Positions 30,917-42,609 of a stretch of DNA of 60,000 nucleotides are shown here, in pieces. How positions within the stretch are numbered: position 1 is the first letter of the stretch; each line of letters starts with the position of its first letter. The notes under the pieces are model-generated. The model saw nothing but the letters and a program-made list of their open reading frames with translations. It did not search any database and was not told where the DNA came from. Source of the DNA: Tubiluchus corallicola (taxonomy: Eukaryota > Priapulida > Priapulimorpha > Priapulimorphida > Tubiluchidae); NCBI GenBank assembly GCA_030141605.1, contig JAQGDQ010000343.1, forward strand, positions 64,001-124,000, written 5' to 3'. The translations under genes and the position numbers were made by a program.

Positions 30917-32653
30917 ATGAGTGCGGCTGCTGCGGGAGCACTTGCTGCTGCCTATATTCCGCTTGTCGTCTGCGTGATAGCCATACTGATATTTTCCTGG
31001 TTGTACGTTAGTTACTTTCAAAGCAAGTATGATAAGGAGCTTAGCTCTACGTTGACATCCATCTTCGGTTTGACCGTTACCTTGGTGACAGCTTCATTGG
31101 TCCCCGTCGATGTCTTTCTGGTCTCGTTCATGAAGGAAAGTGACGGGACGTTCAAACCGTGGGCTAACGAATCCAGCGAAAGAATAGAAAAAGGTGTTTT
31201 GTATACGTACTACACTCTGTACGCATGCACGCTATTTTTCACGTTTGTCCTGATGCCTGTCGTTTACTTTTACTACGAAGAAAAAGACGACGATATCCCG
31301 CTCCCTTGCCGCGCACGTTTCTGTGGCGCTTTAAAATATGCCGGTGGTTTTATAATACTCATGGCTGTGCTGTTAGTTGTTGGAGCAGTTGTTCCGTGGC
31401 AGATGCCCCCCGCTGCTAGCAACGAGACCGAGTGGGAGCGATTAGAGCAGTTATTTTCCAACTTAAAGTCCGTACGCGGAGAGGAAGCTCTTTCGTTTGT
31501 GATCAGCTGTCTCAGTCTAGGAGGATTTTTTGTGTTGCTGATATACACTGCATACGGCTTGTCCGCCTGGCCCATCGGCATGATCCGAGGATCGCCCAGG
31601 GCAGACGTTGAGTTGGCCAACATCAGCGAGCAAAGAACACGCGTCCAGGAAGAGATTTCGGCTATTCGAGAGAAATATTCCGATAACCGTCGCATGACGT
31701 CGCAAGATCGAGAGCGGTTAAGTGAACTGCAGGACAGTGAACGAGTCACGCAGATTCAAGTCCGAGCCCTGCAAGGCAAACTGGGAAGTTGCCTCTACAA
31801 ATGTGGCTGCCTTCTGCGACCATTTCAGTTGCTGTTCGGATTTCTATTCATAATTTTTGGCTTTCTGATTGTTGTCGGATTAACGTTGACAAACGTCGAC
31901 AGAATTCTGCACTCTGACGGCGCCAAGACGGGCTACGCGCTACCCAAACCTACAATTCCCAATCCACTGGACATACTCTTGCTGTTCTGTCAAAAAATTT
32001 TCCCACTTGACTATTTAGTGTTTGCAACTCTGGTCTTATACTTCCTAATGGCTACGCTAACTGCAGTAAGACACGCAGGAATCTGGTTTCTATGGATACG
32101 CATGTACAAAATCCGACCTCGCAAGACGCCTCCTCAAGGTCTGCTTCTGCTCTGTTCCATCCTGATGTTCATGGTTCTGTCATTGAATATAATCATGTAC
32201 TTGATCGCTCCGCAATACGTTACGTTTGGCAACCAGCGTTACATTGATGCAAATTTCATAAACGTAACAACGACAACAACAACAACAACAACACCACCAA
32301 CAACAACAGCGACGACAACAATGGCAATATTAACTACTAACTCATCATTTATTGAAGATCCAATGTCGTCACTACAAATGTCAGCGGAAGATTTACTTAA
32401 CCCCGAGCAGTGCTCTTTATCGGCACCTGCTGAATCGTGCACCATGACTCGTATATCTCTCTTGTTAAGTACATTTTTCTTCAAAGCTTGGTTTTTCGGC
32501 GCCTGCTACTACTGGGGCAGCTGGGCCTTTGTCGGTGTGTTTTTGCTGGGCGTGTTCGTTTCTGTGGTGCGTCGACCCATTTCTGCCTCCAGCGATGCCG
32601 TCTCGGAAGACGACTTTGATCGTGATGATGATGAGGAACTGTTAACGCCATGA
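30917..32653 (+). CDS. LMBRD1: Lysosomal cobalamin transport escort protein LMBD1, intronless
   Basis: A single open frame of 578 residues, with an in-frame stop at 30902-30904 just upstream. It matches LMBD1 along its length: VPVDVFLVSFMK near residue 59, YYTLYA and YFYYEEKDDD near 91-117, FPLDYL near 361, GIWFLWIRMYKIR near 390, and TMTRISLL to WAFVGVFLLG near the C-terminus. LMBD1 is a nine-to-ten-helix LIMR-family membrane protein that partners ABCD4 for cobalamin exit from lysosomes. Residues about 229-291 form a charged coiled segment. A Thr-rich insertion at about 449-470 (ACA repeat 32262-32324) and NVT/NSS glycosylation sites lie in a luminal loop. The acidic tail ends DDDEELLTP, which fits a D/E-x-x-x-L-L lysosomal sorting signal. 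The human gene is multi-exonic. A possible 5' UTR acceptor (TTTTTTAG) lies at 30772-30779. Confidence 0.93.
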   Translation: MSAAAAGALAAAYIPLVVCVIAILIFSWLYVSYFQSKYDKELSSTLTSIFGLTVTLVTASLVPVDVFLVSFMKESDGTFKPWANESSERIEKGVLYTYYTLYACTLFFTFVLMPVVYFYYEEKDDDIPLPCRARFCGALKYAGGFIILMAVLLVVGAVVPWQMPPAASNETEWERLEQLFSNLKSVRGEEALSFVISCLSLGGFFVLLIYTAYGLSAWPIGMIRGSPRADVELANISEQRTRVQEEISAIREKYSDNRRMTSQDRERLSELQDSERVTQIQVRALQGKLGSCLYKCGCLLRPFQLLFGFLFIIFGFLIVVGLTLTNVDRILHSDGAKTGYALPKPTIPNPLDILLLFCQKIFPLDYLVFATLVLYFLMATLTAVRHAGIWFLWIRMYKIRPRKTPPQGLLLLCSILMFMVLSLNIIMYLIAPQYVTFGNQRYIDANFINVTTTTTTTTTPPTTTATTTMAILTTNSSFIEDPMSSLQMSAEDLLNPEQCSLSAPAESCTMTRISLLLSTFFFKAWFFGACYYWGSWAFVGVFLLGVFVSVVRRPISASSDAVSEDDFDRDDDEELLTP

Positions 32654-33124
32654 CATGTATAATTTGCTTCTCTTGGACTGTAAGCACCGTGCAATTCAAA
32701 GAAAGGAGAAGTCACTTATAATGTTGTGTTTACTTTGCTGTTATCACATAAACCTAGAAAAGAGTGATGAAAGAAATTTGCCAAAAACTGTCTACAAAGC
32801 AAAAAGTTACTACCATGGAAATTTTCAGATACTGTGGTAGCGACCAATCACTTTGAAATTATGACGAAACTGGTGGACTCCGTGACTTTACGTAAGCGCC
32901 TCGTGGCTTTCTGTAACGGCACGCTACTTAAGCCCAATTTAATCTTCTGCAGTTTATCTAATCTTCATGCAAAAACATCACAAAAAGTATCTAATTTTTT
33001 CTACAAATTGATTTTTGTGCCCGGCTTTTCTTCAGTTAATGAACGACGCCTTTGGTAGAAGAACAGATGTTCAAAATGGGAGCGCTCAAGCATGAAATGA
33101 TAGCAACTTTAAAGTGATTATACT
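32654..33124. other. 3' flank of LMBRD1; nothing recognised
   Basis: Likely 3' UTR and flank. The nearest plus-strand AATAAA I noticed is far downstream at 33799-33804, beyond a transposon. Confidence 0.3.
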
Positions 33125-33132
33125 GATTACAT

Positions 33133-33616
33133 CAGGGGTGTGCAAATTGCGGCCCGCCAAAAGAATTTGTGCGGCCCGCGAACAGATTTGTCAACCTAAT
33201 GAAAGTGCGGCCCGGGCGATTAATTGAGTGTATCCAGCTGAAGTCCGTGCCACGATCCCAAAGATAGTGCGGGTAGTTTTTTCTACTAGATCGGATGCCA
33301 GTAACCCTTACAAGACGGTTGTAGCTTAATGTCACTGTACTACACAGACTGTGTGATACACATTACTAACATGCATTGTAATGAAATTACCACTATCTGT
33401 CCTGTAAGTAGAAATATATGGTTTGTTATATAAATTTTAATAACTTCTAAAATTGTTTCTTGAGTGTAGTAGTAATGATGTATGCAGGTCGGATGCAAAA
33501 AAAAATCGTTATTAGGCCTCTCTGTACTTGGCGCCTTGATCAAACTGCCTGTGACCCGCAGAAATTGCGGGAAAGTTTAAAGTGGCCCGGCTAGTCAGAT
33601 AATTTGCACACCCCTG
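33133..33616. mobile_element. hAT-type MITE with perfect 16-bp TIR and 8-bp TSD
   Basis: The 484-bp element starts CAGGGGTGTGCAAATT and ends with its exact inverse, flanked by GATTACAT at 33125-33132 and 33617-33624. Subterminal GCGGCCCGC/GGCCCGG motifs are typical of a widespread hAT group. No coding capacity. Confidence 0.9.
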
Positions 33617-33624
33617 GATTACAT

Positions 33625-34861
33625 GAAGCTGTCATCACACTTTTATTACTAAACCCTTCTATCATTTTTAATGCAAATATTAAAATAAGCTTAACTTCCC
33701 AAAAAACTTGGTGTTTGCTTCAATGTCATTTTTGGACTTCATTATCTAGTCATGAGCGTAATAACTACTTGAAACTACGGAGTTTGATTTATTTAGCTAA
33801 TAAATAGGACATTTATTATTCAGTGATTAATTTTTTTGAGCAACCTGTAAATTGTAGCATAAAATTTAGCTCCCGCTTAGAAACTACACTATAATTTCCT
33901 AGTTTTTAAACAAATGCATGCAATTTGTTTACCTAGACTTCTTGTGATATGTATAATTAATTGTTTAGCACTTTAAGCAATATTAAATACCCTTCTGTAT
34001 AAAGTAGGTTTGTGAGACATAAAAGAAATTCGACATATTAGTTGAATTCATTCATAATAGTATTCATAGCAATTATAACAGTTTTTGTATACATGTAATT
34101 ATTTTAATGGTACCTAAGTATTCATAATAATTATTATTAATCATGGCATGAATACTAATTTGGATAATCAAATGTCTGCCTTCAGGTAGGCAAGTTAATT
34201 TATCTGTGGTAGGGTAGCTAAGGGCCTTAGCTCTTATTTCAACCCTTTTGCTGAGATCATTGCGTAGTTCTACTCTTTAAAAACAAATCGTAGTCCTAAA
34301 TTTAAAAAGGACGACTTTTTGGGTAGGCAATAATAGTAACAATAACTTTGAGCATTTGCGTTGTAGTAATTTGACTTGAATTTGGTTTGTATTTTTAATA
34401 ATGTATTTATTACGATGACATCGTGCATGTCTGGCTGTGATGTGATAAATTTTATGCTGTTGCTACTCAGAGTGTAAGAAATCATACATTGAACATAATG
34501 GTGTGAATTATATGATTATATATATTATATATATATGATTTTGAAAGTGATTTAAAAAATAAAAATTCGTTTTGTGTTTTGTGTTGAAAAAGGTACAGAA
34601 GAAAGAAAGCAATACTGCTGTTGAAAAGATGTGACAAAATTTGTATATAATGGTGAAAAGATATACTCTATGCGGTTGCGAAGGAAAAGCGGTTTTAGTG
34701 ATGCTGTCAATTAACCAACGAGTCCTGAAACAGATAAAAATAATTTAAACCGAAATGATGAATGTTCAGCATTCGTGCAAATTTGGACAACTGCTTTGTC
34801 AATTACCTGTGCTAAACAACCTAGGCCTGTGCAGTGCAGCACTATTATCCAATATCATTGT
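33625..34861. other. No gene seen
   Basis: AT-rich intergenic sequence with short AT runs (34510-34535). Nothing coding or structured recognised. Confidence 0.3.
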
Positions 34862-35524
34862 ACAGGGTGGTCCAGAAAAAATGTTTCCCTAATTTAACAT
34901 CTAGCCCTTGATCCTGATAGGGAAATTTGTAAACGACCTACTTCATCATGTAACCCGGTTCTTCTCTTTCCAAAAAGCATTAAATTTCCCTGCAAGACCC
35001 ACACCAATCGCGGGCAATTTAGGCGTTTTCCCTAGAACTAAGACACGGTGTTCCGGCACTGAGCGCGAGAAACGGGTGGTTTTTGCAGGTTTCACCCTGA
35101 GGGGACACCTTATAGAAAAAACGCCCTAGCCAAGAGAGTCAGTTCTTGATCACATTTGACTTGCAGCGTCGACTGTGGCTGAGCAGTGCGATCCTTGAAC
35201 GTCTTCAGGGCGCACGTCTGGGCAAGGTGTATGGAGATCCTGAGTTGTCCAGACAACAGGAACCCTCTCTCTTCCACCCTGGTGTAGTCCAAAGGAAAGC
35301 GGAGCGAAACGTTTGGCACCAGGTTGGCTGCCGGAGTCAGTGAGCATGCTGCACTGGTCCGCCTTCGGGGCTACACTCATAATTTGGAAGGTTTACTCCT
35401 CTACACATGGCCGTTGGATCACTTGACCTCCTCCGCCACGTAATGATGTAGATGGTTTTTAAAATATCTTTACTAGAACAAAGGACTGTGAGTTATTTTG
35501 GGAAACATTTTTATGAACTACCAA
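34862..35524. mobile_element. Mariner-like element with degraded right end and GC-rich interior
   Basis: The left end reads TACAGGGTGGTCCAGAAAAA then ATGTTTCCC. The right side carries GGGAAACATTTTTATGAACT, a degraded inverse of the left end. The interior (34960-35400) is markedly more GC-rich than the flanks and has several frames of 65-76 codons, none recognisable. Confidence 0.4.
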
Positions 35525-36603
35525 GTTTAAAATGAGCAGGAAAAAGAAATCTTAAAGATCTAACTTTTTAATATACAAAAAAGTAGAACAAGCAACTGGA
35601 ACAACATGAAAACAAAATTAGAGAAAAAAGAAGCACAGAAGATTAGAAAATTCATCTTTGAACAATAAAATATTATTTATACCAAGCGGTCGATTACAAA
35701 TTCGAAATTTTATTAGTATAACATGATATATGTATAAGCTTTTCAAAAGTTTTAATATGTAATTGCATAATTATTCTTTCGTTCCATTAGGCAAACTTAA
35801 CAGTGGTCACCCATCCACTTACTAACCAGTGATTTCAATTGCTGATCATACACAACGACCATGCGGCTATTCCCTCGCCCCTGAAACGGCTTAAGAACGT
35901 CATTCATTCTTGCAAGAGATTATAGCCTTTGAAAATCAGCAGCCGGATTCAGCCAGGGTGGTTTGACATCTGCCCATTTTTGTTTACGAGCCTGGATCCG
36001 CCCCCCCCCCCAGGCTTGCGACCTGCCGGGATCATGCCACTGATGGATATGACGATACCGTATCAGTTAAATGTTCGCGAGGAACGTAGGTAACAACAAT
36101 TTTTTTCTTCTTTTTAATGTGGAACTATTTGGCAAGGAGGCGGAGGAGTTTGGAACTACTTTTAGCAGACGGAAAGAAAAAAGCTTTTGTGATAAAATGT
36201 TTCACAAAGAGTTTTTGTGTTATTTTGTATCTTTATGAGTTTTAATAAAAGTAGTTACTGTTAATCCACGTGTCTGATGCATCTCTTTTTGCCTGCCTGA
36301 GCTTGTTGTTTGCAGGTTGTCTGTTGTGTTTGAAACAAGCGCTTACCCGGATATCAGAGGGGGGACGCCCATCCCCCCCCTCGCAAAGGTGAAGTGTTTT
36401 GTTAAATTTAATCATCAATGACCAATGGTAGAAGTGCTACTCGGAATGGAGGACATTTTCTATAGATACAGGCATGTACGGGTGCAATGCGCATGCGTCG
36501 TAGACTACATGCAAAGCATCCCTCAAAATCATTAATCACTAAAGGTTGCAGAGGCTACGTAAATTATTACTGTAACAATTATACATTTTTATTAATCAGC
36601 TTG

Positions 36604-37112
36604 AGAGTGGCGGCTCGTAGCTAAAATTATTGTTTCTGGGGTGCTGTTTGAAAAATGCTTTAGCCATTGTTTTAATATTGTGTAAAACGAAACGAATATA
36701 TGTAATTTTAACGTTGTAAGTTTAAGCAAACAAAAACACAAACGTTTATACATTAACTTGATAAAATCCTAAACAAAAAATATGTTTTGCTGACTAATAG
36801 CCTAAATTGTCGTAGTTTAAGCTTGATCCATTCACGGTAAGCACGTGACAACTGACAACAAACTGTGTGAGCGACAGTACTTTCTCTACCTGGGTTCAGA
36901 CATGTGCCTATGACCGCATGCGCACAACAGACAAACACCGCATTGCTGGAGCGCACTGTGCTGGGTTGTGAAGCAAGCAGTACTACCCTCAAATGCTCCG
37001 ATTCTGTACAAGTATAAAGAAAGAAAAAAGGACGTAATTGAATATTATCGATAACATTGAGCGAAAATAGGAGGTGCTGCAGTTCCACAGCACCAATACA
37101 CGAGCCGCCACG
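36604..37112. mobile_element. hAT-type MITE related to the 16665 element
   Basis: It begins AGTGGCGGCTCGTAGCTAAA and ends CACGAGCCGCCAC. The internal stretch to about 36715 matches 16680-16760. No convincing target duplication is visible, so the ends may be eroded. Confidence 0.6.
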
Positions 37113-37265
37113 GGTTGGAGGTAAAATGCCTGCGGTGTTGCTACATTATGCAACAGTCAAGGACTCTATCTTAATGGACGTTGTACATTTCTGCTTATTG
37201 CAGTTAATCTACTGATTCGTTTGTAGCGTAAAAATAATTGTAACCTACGTTACATGTACATGGAA

Positions 37266-37558
37266 ATCGAGAAGTGAAAATCCACTTTGCGATATTCTAC
37301 TGCTAAAACATACTGGAGAAGTGAAAATCCACTTTGCGATATTCTACTACTAAAACATACTGGAGAAGTGAAAATCCACTTTGCGATATTCTACTGCTAA
37401 AACATATACTGGAGAAGTGAAAATCCACTTTGCGATATTCTACTGCTAAAACATATACTGGAGAAGTGAAAATCCACTTTGCGATATTCTACTGCTAAAA
37501 CATATACTGGAGATGTGAAAATCCACTTTGCGATATTCTACTAGTAAAGCATATGCCG
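37266..37558. repeat. 48-50-bp minisatellite, 6 copies
   Basis: The unit is CTGGAGAAGTGAAAATCCAC then TTTGCGATATTCTACTGCTA and AAACATA; later copies carry an extra two bases. Very high identity between copies implies recent expansion. Confidence 0.9.
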
Positions 37559-37774
37559 TTCTCACAACATGCAAATATTATCATCATTCTTTGCGTATTG
37601 CAATTACATGCAATGTCTGGTACAAAATAAATAAACAAGTAAACAAAACTGGAAATTAAATAAGTTAGTAGATCAATAATTAAGATCATGCAAGATTTCC
37701 TCAGCTTCATTTTCAGCGTACAAGCATAATTTTGTTGCAAAAACACAGACTTTCTATCAACTTAAGATTGAACT

Positions 37775-38345
37775 TGTAATTTAAAGCAAAACCGGACTCA
37801 ATCTTAAACTGTAGGTCAAAACAATCTATTCTTTAAAATATTGAAAGGAAACGTACTATTCTTTCAAAAATGACTTACGTGAAAGAATTATTACCACACA
37901 AACACAATTTCACGTTCGCACCATTAGTTCTTCACTGTTACATGCATTTCACCATTCGTTAGTTAGACGGGCACTAGCGCCTGCATTTCGGAAACCCATT
38001 GCACCAAAAACAGTTGCTGTACCTCTCAGTTGAAATGTGTTAGTTTGTGACGAACTACACATGTTCGACATCTCATGCGTGATCACACTTGCCTGGTTTT
38101 AGCACAACACACTGAATATCTTATAGTAGCACTTTACTTAAATTTTCGCTTTTGCAAACACGCGCAACATGCCCGTGGAATATTTTTAGTAATTAAAATT
38201 ATGTTCGTTTGTGATGTTATCAATAGTTTGGCTCGCCCACCGTTAATTAAGATGTTAATCTATTATTTAATTATTAGAAACGCTTTTGCAGTATTATTGG
38301 TATTAAAATGCATACTTTTTATCGGAATTGAAAATTGAGTAGTGT
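37775..38345. repeat. Dispersed repeat C, copy 1 (partner 47105-47710)
   Basis: It matches 47105-47710 in the same orientation over about 560 bp. Shared landmarks are AAAGCAAAACCGGACTCAAT, GAAAGAATTATTACCACACA and GTTAATTAAG. Flanks differ. Short similar frames in both copies follow from nucleotide identity and look non-coding. Confidence 0.75.
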
Positions 38346-38936
38346 ATGAAAACTCACCCTGCCTTCCTTTAAGCCTACCAGAGGCATAGTATCAAAAAAC
38401 GAAATACCAGAGTTTCACGCCAACAATATTTTATGAAGTTTGAACAATAAACGGAATCATGACTAGCAAAATAATTGCACGAAATTTCGTATCTGTCGTG
38501 ATATTTCCTTTAGAAAAAAATCTGTTTTTTTGTATGAATCCAAGAATACATCAACGCACTGAAGTTTGGAAGAAAATATGCAATTGGCAATAGTAAATGG
38601 TTTATTTAGTGCAAAGACCTACAAAGCGCCTTTTACATTTGGCTGTACATTAAACTGGGTATTCGATTGCGAGTGATTGTGAACGTGGTATAAGTTTCAA
38701 ATATGTGTAAAATTAAGATAAAATGACTGATTGTAAGGGGAAACTATTATGAAGCTCAAAGAAAACCAATATTATTTCATTACTCAAGGTTAAACGCTGA
38801 AACACACAAGGTTAGACAAAATGAATTTGTTTTAAATTTTCTCTTTCAAATCAATTTACTGAAATATAAATGCATTTGGCCACAAAAATGTTTAAAAACT
38901 TTCAATGAACTTTTGTAAATTTAATTGCTCAATCAG

Positions 38937-39200
38937 AATCACTCTATAGTGTGCGAAATTTAACGTTGGAAATGCAGAATTTGGTTGGCCAGCTATAAGA
39001 GATGAACTTTGGACTACCTTGACCACAGGAAGATACACTGACCGATTAGTCTAAGGCATCTGCCCTGTAAGCAGAAGATTCCTGGGTCAAATCTGGACTG
39101 TATTCCAGGTTTTTTTGCATTTCCTATCCTTCAAACTTAGCAAAATTTAATGAGGGTTTGTACCGTCATAATGATGATCTTACCATATGATTATAATAAT
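38937..39200 (+). mobile_element. tRNA-derived SINE, copy 1
   Basis: A tRNA-like core (ACTGACCGATTAGTCTAAGG ... CCTGGGTCAAATCTGG) gives A- and B-box-like motifs. The flanking body matches the copy at 49297-49545, including AGATGAACTTTGGA and CTTGACCAC. Confidence 0.55.
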
Positions 39201-39354
39201 TGATTCTTCAATTAAGATGGTCTAATGTGGGACTATGAGTTTTACGTCTTCCTAAAACCAATTAAATTACAAGGACCTTGACGTTCTTATTCCTTTCATT
39301 GTTAATACTGACACATCACATCTTTAGACTAACATATTCACCGTTGTCTGGTAC

Positions 39355-39692
39355 AGTGGCGCCCAAACTGCGGTCATGACCCCCAAAGGGGCCATGATGC
39401 CTTTTTCTATGGGTCAGGAGGGTCCAACAGCATCTTTCTGTCACATCTTTCATTTAACTGTCACATGCATCTTTCTTATTAAAATATATTATTAAATCAG
39501 TCCTTATTAATAAACATTAGTAAACAATTTTTATTATTGACGTCGCTGCTGTGATTAATATTTTAAATTTGAAAATAATGCATCTGCGATACAAAAAAAT
39601 TAGTACGTTTTCGAAAGCTTATAATTAGGGTGGGGGCTCTTGGTAGGTGTGGTACTACTAAAAGGGGTCACGTGACTGGAGGAAAAGTTTGA
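39355..39692. mobile_element. Possible hAT-type MITE
   Basis: The left end CAGTGGCGCCCAAACTGCGG and the right end AAAAGTTTGAGAAGCGATG resemble the paired termini of hAT elements that begin CAGTGG...CAAACT. Target duplication is not clear. Confidence 0.35.
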
Positions 39693-39885
39693 GAAGCGAT
39701 GTGTCTCGAACTGTTGCAAGTGAAAAACAGTCGCCATTTTAAACACGTTGGCATACAAGCCTTGCAGTTATTGTTAATTTTACACGTAGCACAAGTTGGC
39801 CACTGCATGACGATTCTGTGAGAATCGTGCTTGTAAGAATATGTAATGGTCTTTGTTCTGTCTATCTGAGTCTTTGTATATAAGT

Positions 39886-40371
39886 TTTTTAATGTTCTGT
39901 GTGCTCTAAGACACAGTATGTATACGTTATCAATGATTTAGTTTGGCAGAAGGCTTTTATAACATACGATATTCATGATAATATCTAAAAGTAGATTAGG
40001 TACAAGTTTGAGATAACGTATGTCATGTAAAGGCTATATGGTATACACATTGTTGGTAAACTGCAGCATTAACCCTTATTTACCAGTACCGGGGTACAAA
40101 ATCGCCCGAGTGCCTTTATTAAATTATTAATTACACCATTTCCCTCTGAAGCAGCCAGGAGTTGTTCTGTTCTGTGTTTAAATGATTATGTGTTTGATAT
40201 AGACTGGTACTGTTTGCTCTGTTTTGATCTTACATGGCATACGTCATCTCAAACTTGTACCTAATCTACTTTTAGATATTATTATGAATATCGTATGTTA
40301 TAAAAGCCTTCTGTCAAACTAAATCATTGGTAATGTGTAGAAACTGTGTTTTAGGGCACACAGAACAATCC
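39886..40371. mobile_element. Fold-back element with ~145-bp inverted arms
   Basis: 39886-40031 and 40228-40371 are inverted copies at roughly 90% identity. A core such as ACAAGTTTGAGATAACGTAT is matched inverted at 40240-40260, and TTCTGTGTGCTCTAAGACAC at the outer end. The spacer is about 195 bp. No coding capacity; a large TIR-type MITE or Foldback-like unit. Confidence 0.75.
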
Positions 40372-40645
40372 CCCCCCCCCCCCGTTGGACGGTTTACTAA
40401 TAGAATAGTTTTGATTAATGTTTGTGCTCATGTTTATTAATATTGTTTGTTTGTTGCACTGTTATTAAAGTTGTTTGTAAATATTGTAAAATATATATTA
40501 GCATTTCAATTAACTCTTTCTCCTTTTTTGGCAATTTGAAACACAAGTAAGTTGGGTATTCTGCATATAAATATGTTTCTCATTTAATCAAGCTTTTACG
40601 GCTTTGGTTATTAAACAAAGGGTAATTTAAGAACCTCGGAGGGCT

Positions 40646-41127
40646 CTCAGTAAAGGAAAGCTGTGTTAAATAGTGATTTTGATTAAATTGGTGATTAAAT
40701 TATTAAATTAATAATTCAAGATTAAATGCTTGACGATGCAAGATTAAACTATCGTCGTGGCTAGAAGCCTAGTTAGGTGTGACATTACGTGACCAGCTGA
40801 TGTTCGACCGGCTGACTCAAAAGTAAAGATCGATGATGTAATCCTTATGTGCAGAAGCTCACGCTGCATTAGGGAGTTAGACAAAAGTGTTTTGAGGCCC
40901 GCACCTCGGGGAGATTAGGAACTGACTTGAAGACGGAGGGCTGGCATTACTATCCTCTTATATTTATCGTGTTGTGTTTGTTGTTTAATAAATGTGTAGT
41001 TTATTAAATAAAGTCTTGACAGTTTGCCATGCCCATCGTGGCTCCCTCACACGCCACACAATAAACAACAATAATCAGCAAGCAGCTTTAACCACAAGAA
41101 CAAATAGACCCTAACCAATTATTTTAG
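40646..41127 (+). mobile_element. LTR-like repeat family, copy 2 (unduplicated form)
   Basis: Over 90% identical by eye to 15226-15868 but with only one copy of the 165-bp segment. It shows the ancestral length of about 480 bp. It has AATAAA at about 40987 and a CCCTCACACGCCAC 3' region. Confidence 0.5.
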
Positions 41128-42605
41128 TCGCTCCCCCTTTAAAGTGTTAAATTCGTAACAAATCCCGCCCTCTACACACTGGTGTTGTAGTTCGTCTCCT
41201 GCAAGCCCTATGGTCGTAAAGAATCTCGCTTATTCAGTACAGTTGTTCTTAAGGCCAATTTTCTCCGATATTAACCCATTTTACCCGATATGTTTTGAAA
41301 TGAATGAATAAAATTTATAAAATGCGACTGAGTAAACTTTCAAAAATTTTTAACAATTATTAACAAAAAGACAAGAACACGTGAATAAGAGATTTTAGGA
41401 TGATACGGTATCGTTTCATTTAGTGAAATATAATTTGCCCGCTGCAGACAAAAGGTCACATTCTCGTCCGGATTTGCTGATTTTTCTGCGCAGTTTACAG
41501 CCTCGGGGAGGAAAAAAGCATGAATGGCACTATTTTGCACTATCAGCGCGTATCAATGCGCACACGCACGCCTACGCTACGTAGTAAAAGCTTGTTTTTT
41601 GTAACTAATTTTATCTTTTTAGTCATCTATAAATTAACCTCCCACGCACACTTATTTGAAATAGTTGACCTAGCTATACAAAGGTGTAAAACGTACAAGG
41701 TTATTTTATGTCAGTCAGTCGAATCACTCGATTAAAATACATCAGCACTTTATACCCGGACCGGAAAGAAGACGGATCCGTTTGAATTTCGTCTATTAGA
41801 TAAAAACAATTACTTTCAGCAGCCCCAGGCAATCACAGACCTGGTTTTGTTTTGTTTTATTTCGTATGCCATACACCTTATAATACACTTTTACTGTCTT
41901 TTAAATATGTCTACGCATGCGTCTGCGGAGTTTGTGTCTTAAGGGAATAGACCTATATATATGATTTTCATTCCTACTCGTGGTACAATCGTATCAAATA
42001 AACAAACAGATCAACAAGCAAAATAACATTAATTAACAAGATTAGTAAGCAATGTGAATATATACAATTAAGTGAGAGTAAGATATGTTAGTATGGCGCA
42101 CAACTCATTTCTGTCAAAAATAAAAACAATTACGTTCTAGAGACCATATAACTTCTTTAATAAAATTTACAGTCCGTATTTGTTCATCGCTAGCATTACC
42201 TCTTACATCTACTGTGCAAGAAAAAACTTTAGAAAGAAAATTAAAAAGTTTTGTACTCGTTACAAATAGATAACAAATTATAACCCATTATCCAAGACGC
42301 ATGAAATCGAGAATTATGTGCTAAGAAATTAGCTGTGATTTTCAACCAATAAGCAACTATGTGGTAAAATTTAACAAATTGTTTTTGTAGCTGTTTAACT
42401 GGGGGGTGGGGGACAATATCACATACAAAAGGAAGACAGTATCTGTGTGATCTAAACGGTAAATTCCAAACTTTTGTTACTGCAATATTCCAAGCCGTAC
42501 TTAGTTTAGAAATTTTACTATCGAATTTCCAGGCTTGACTTGCGTATGACTTAGTTTTTATTTTTATTTTATTTATAAAACATCTACGAACAGAAGTTAA
42601 GAGAT
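41128..42605. other. No gene seen
   Basis: AT-rich intergenic DNA. A short CpG-bearing segment at 41450-41600 shows no exon I can support. Confidence 0.3.
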
Positions 42606-42609
42606 TTGT

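Noticed and set aside
31273-31749. Antisense frame of 158 codons
   Set aside because: Shadow of the LMBRD1 coding sequence on the opposite strand.
38075-38338. Conserved hydrophobic frame shared with 47542-47742
   Set aside because: Both lie in dispersed repeat C. Similarity is at the nucleotide level and not concentrated in the frame.
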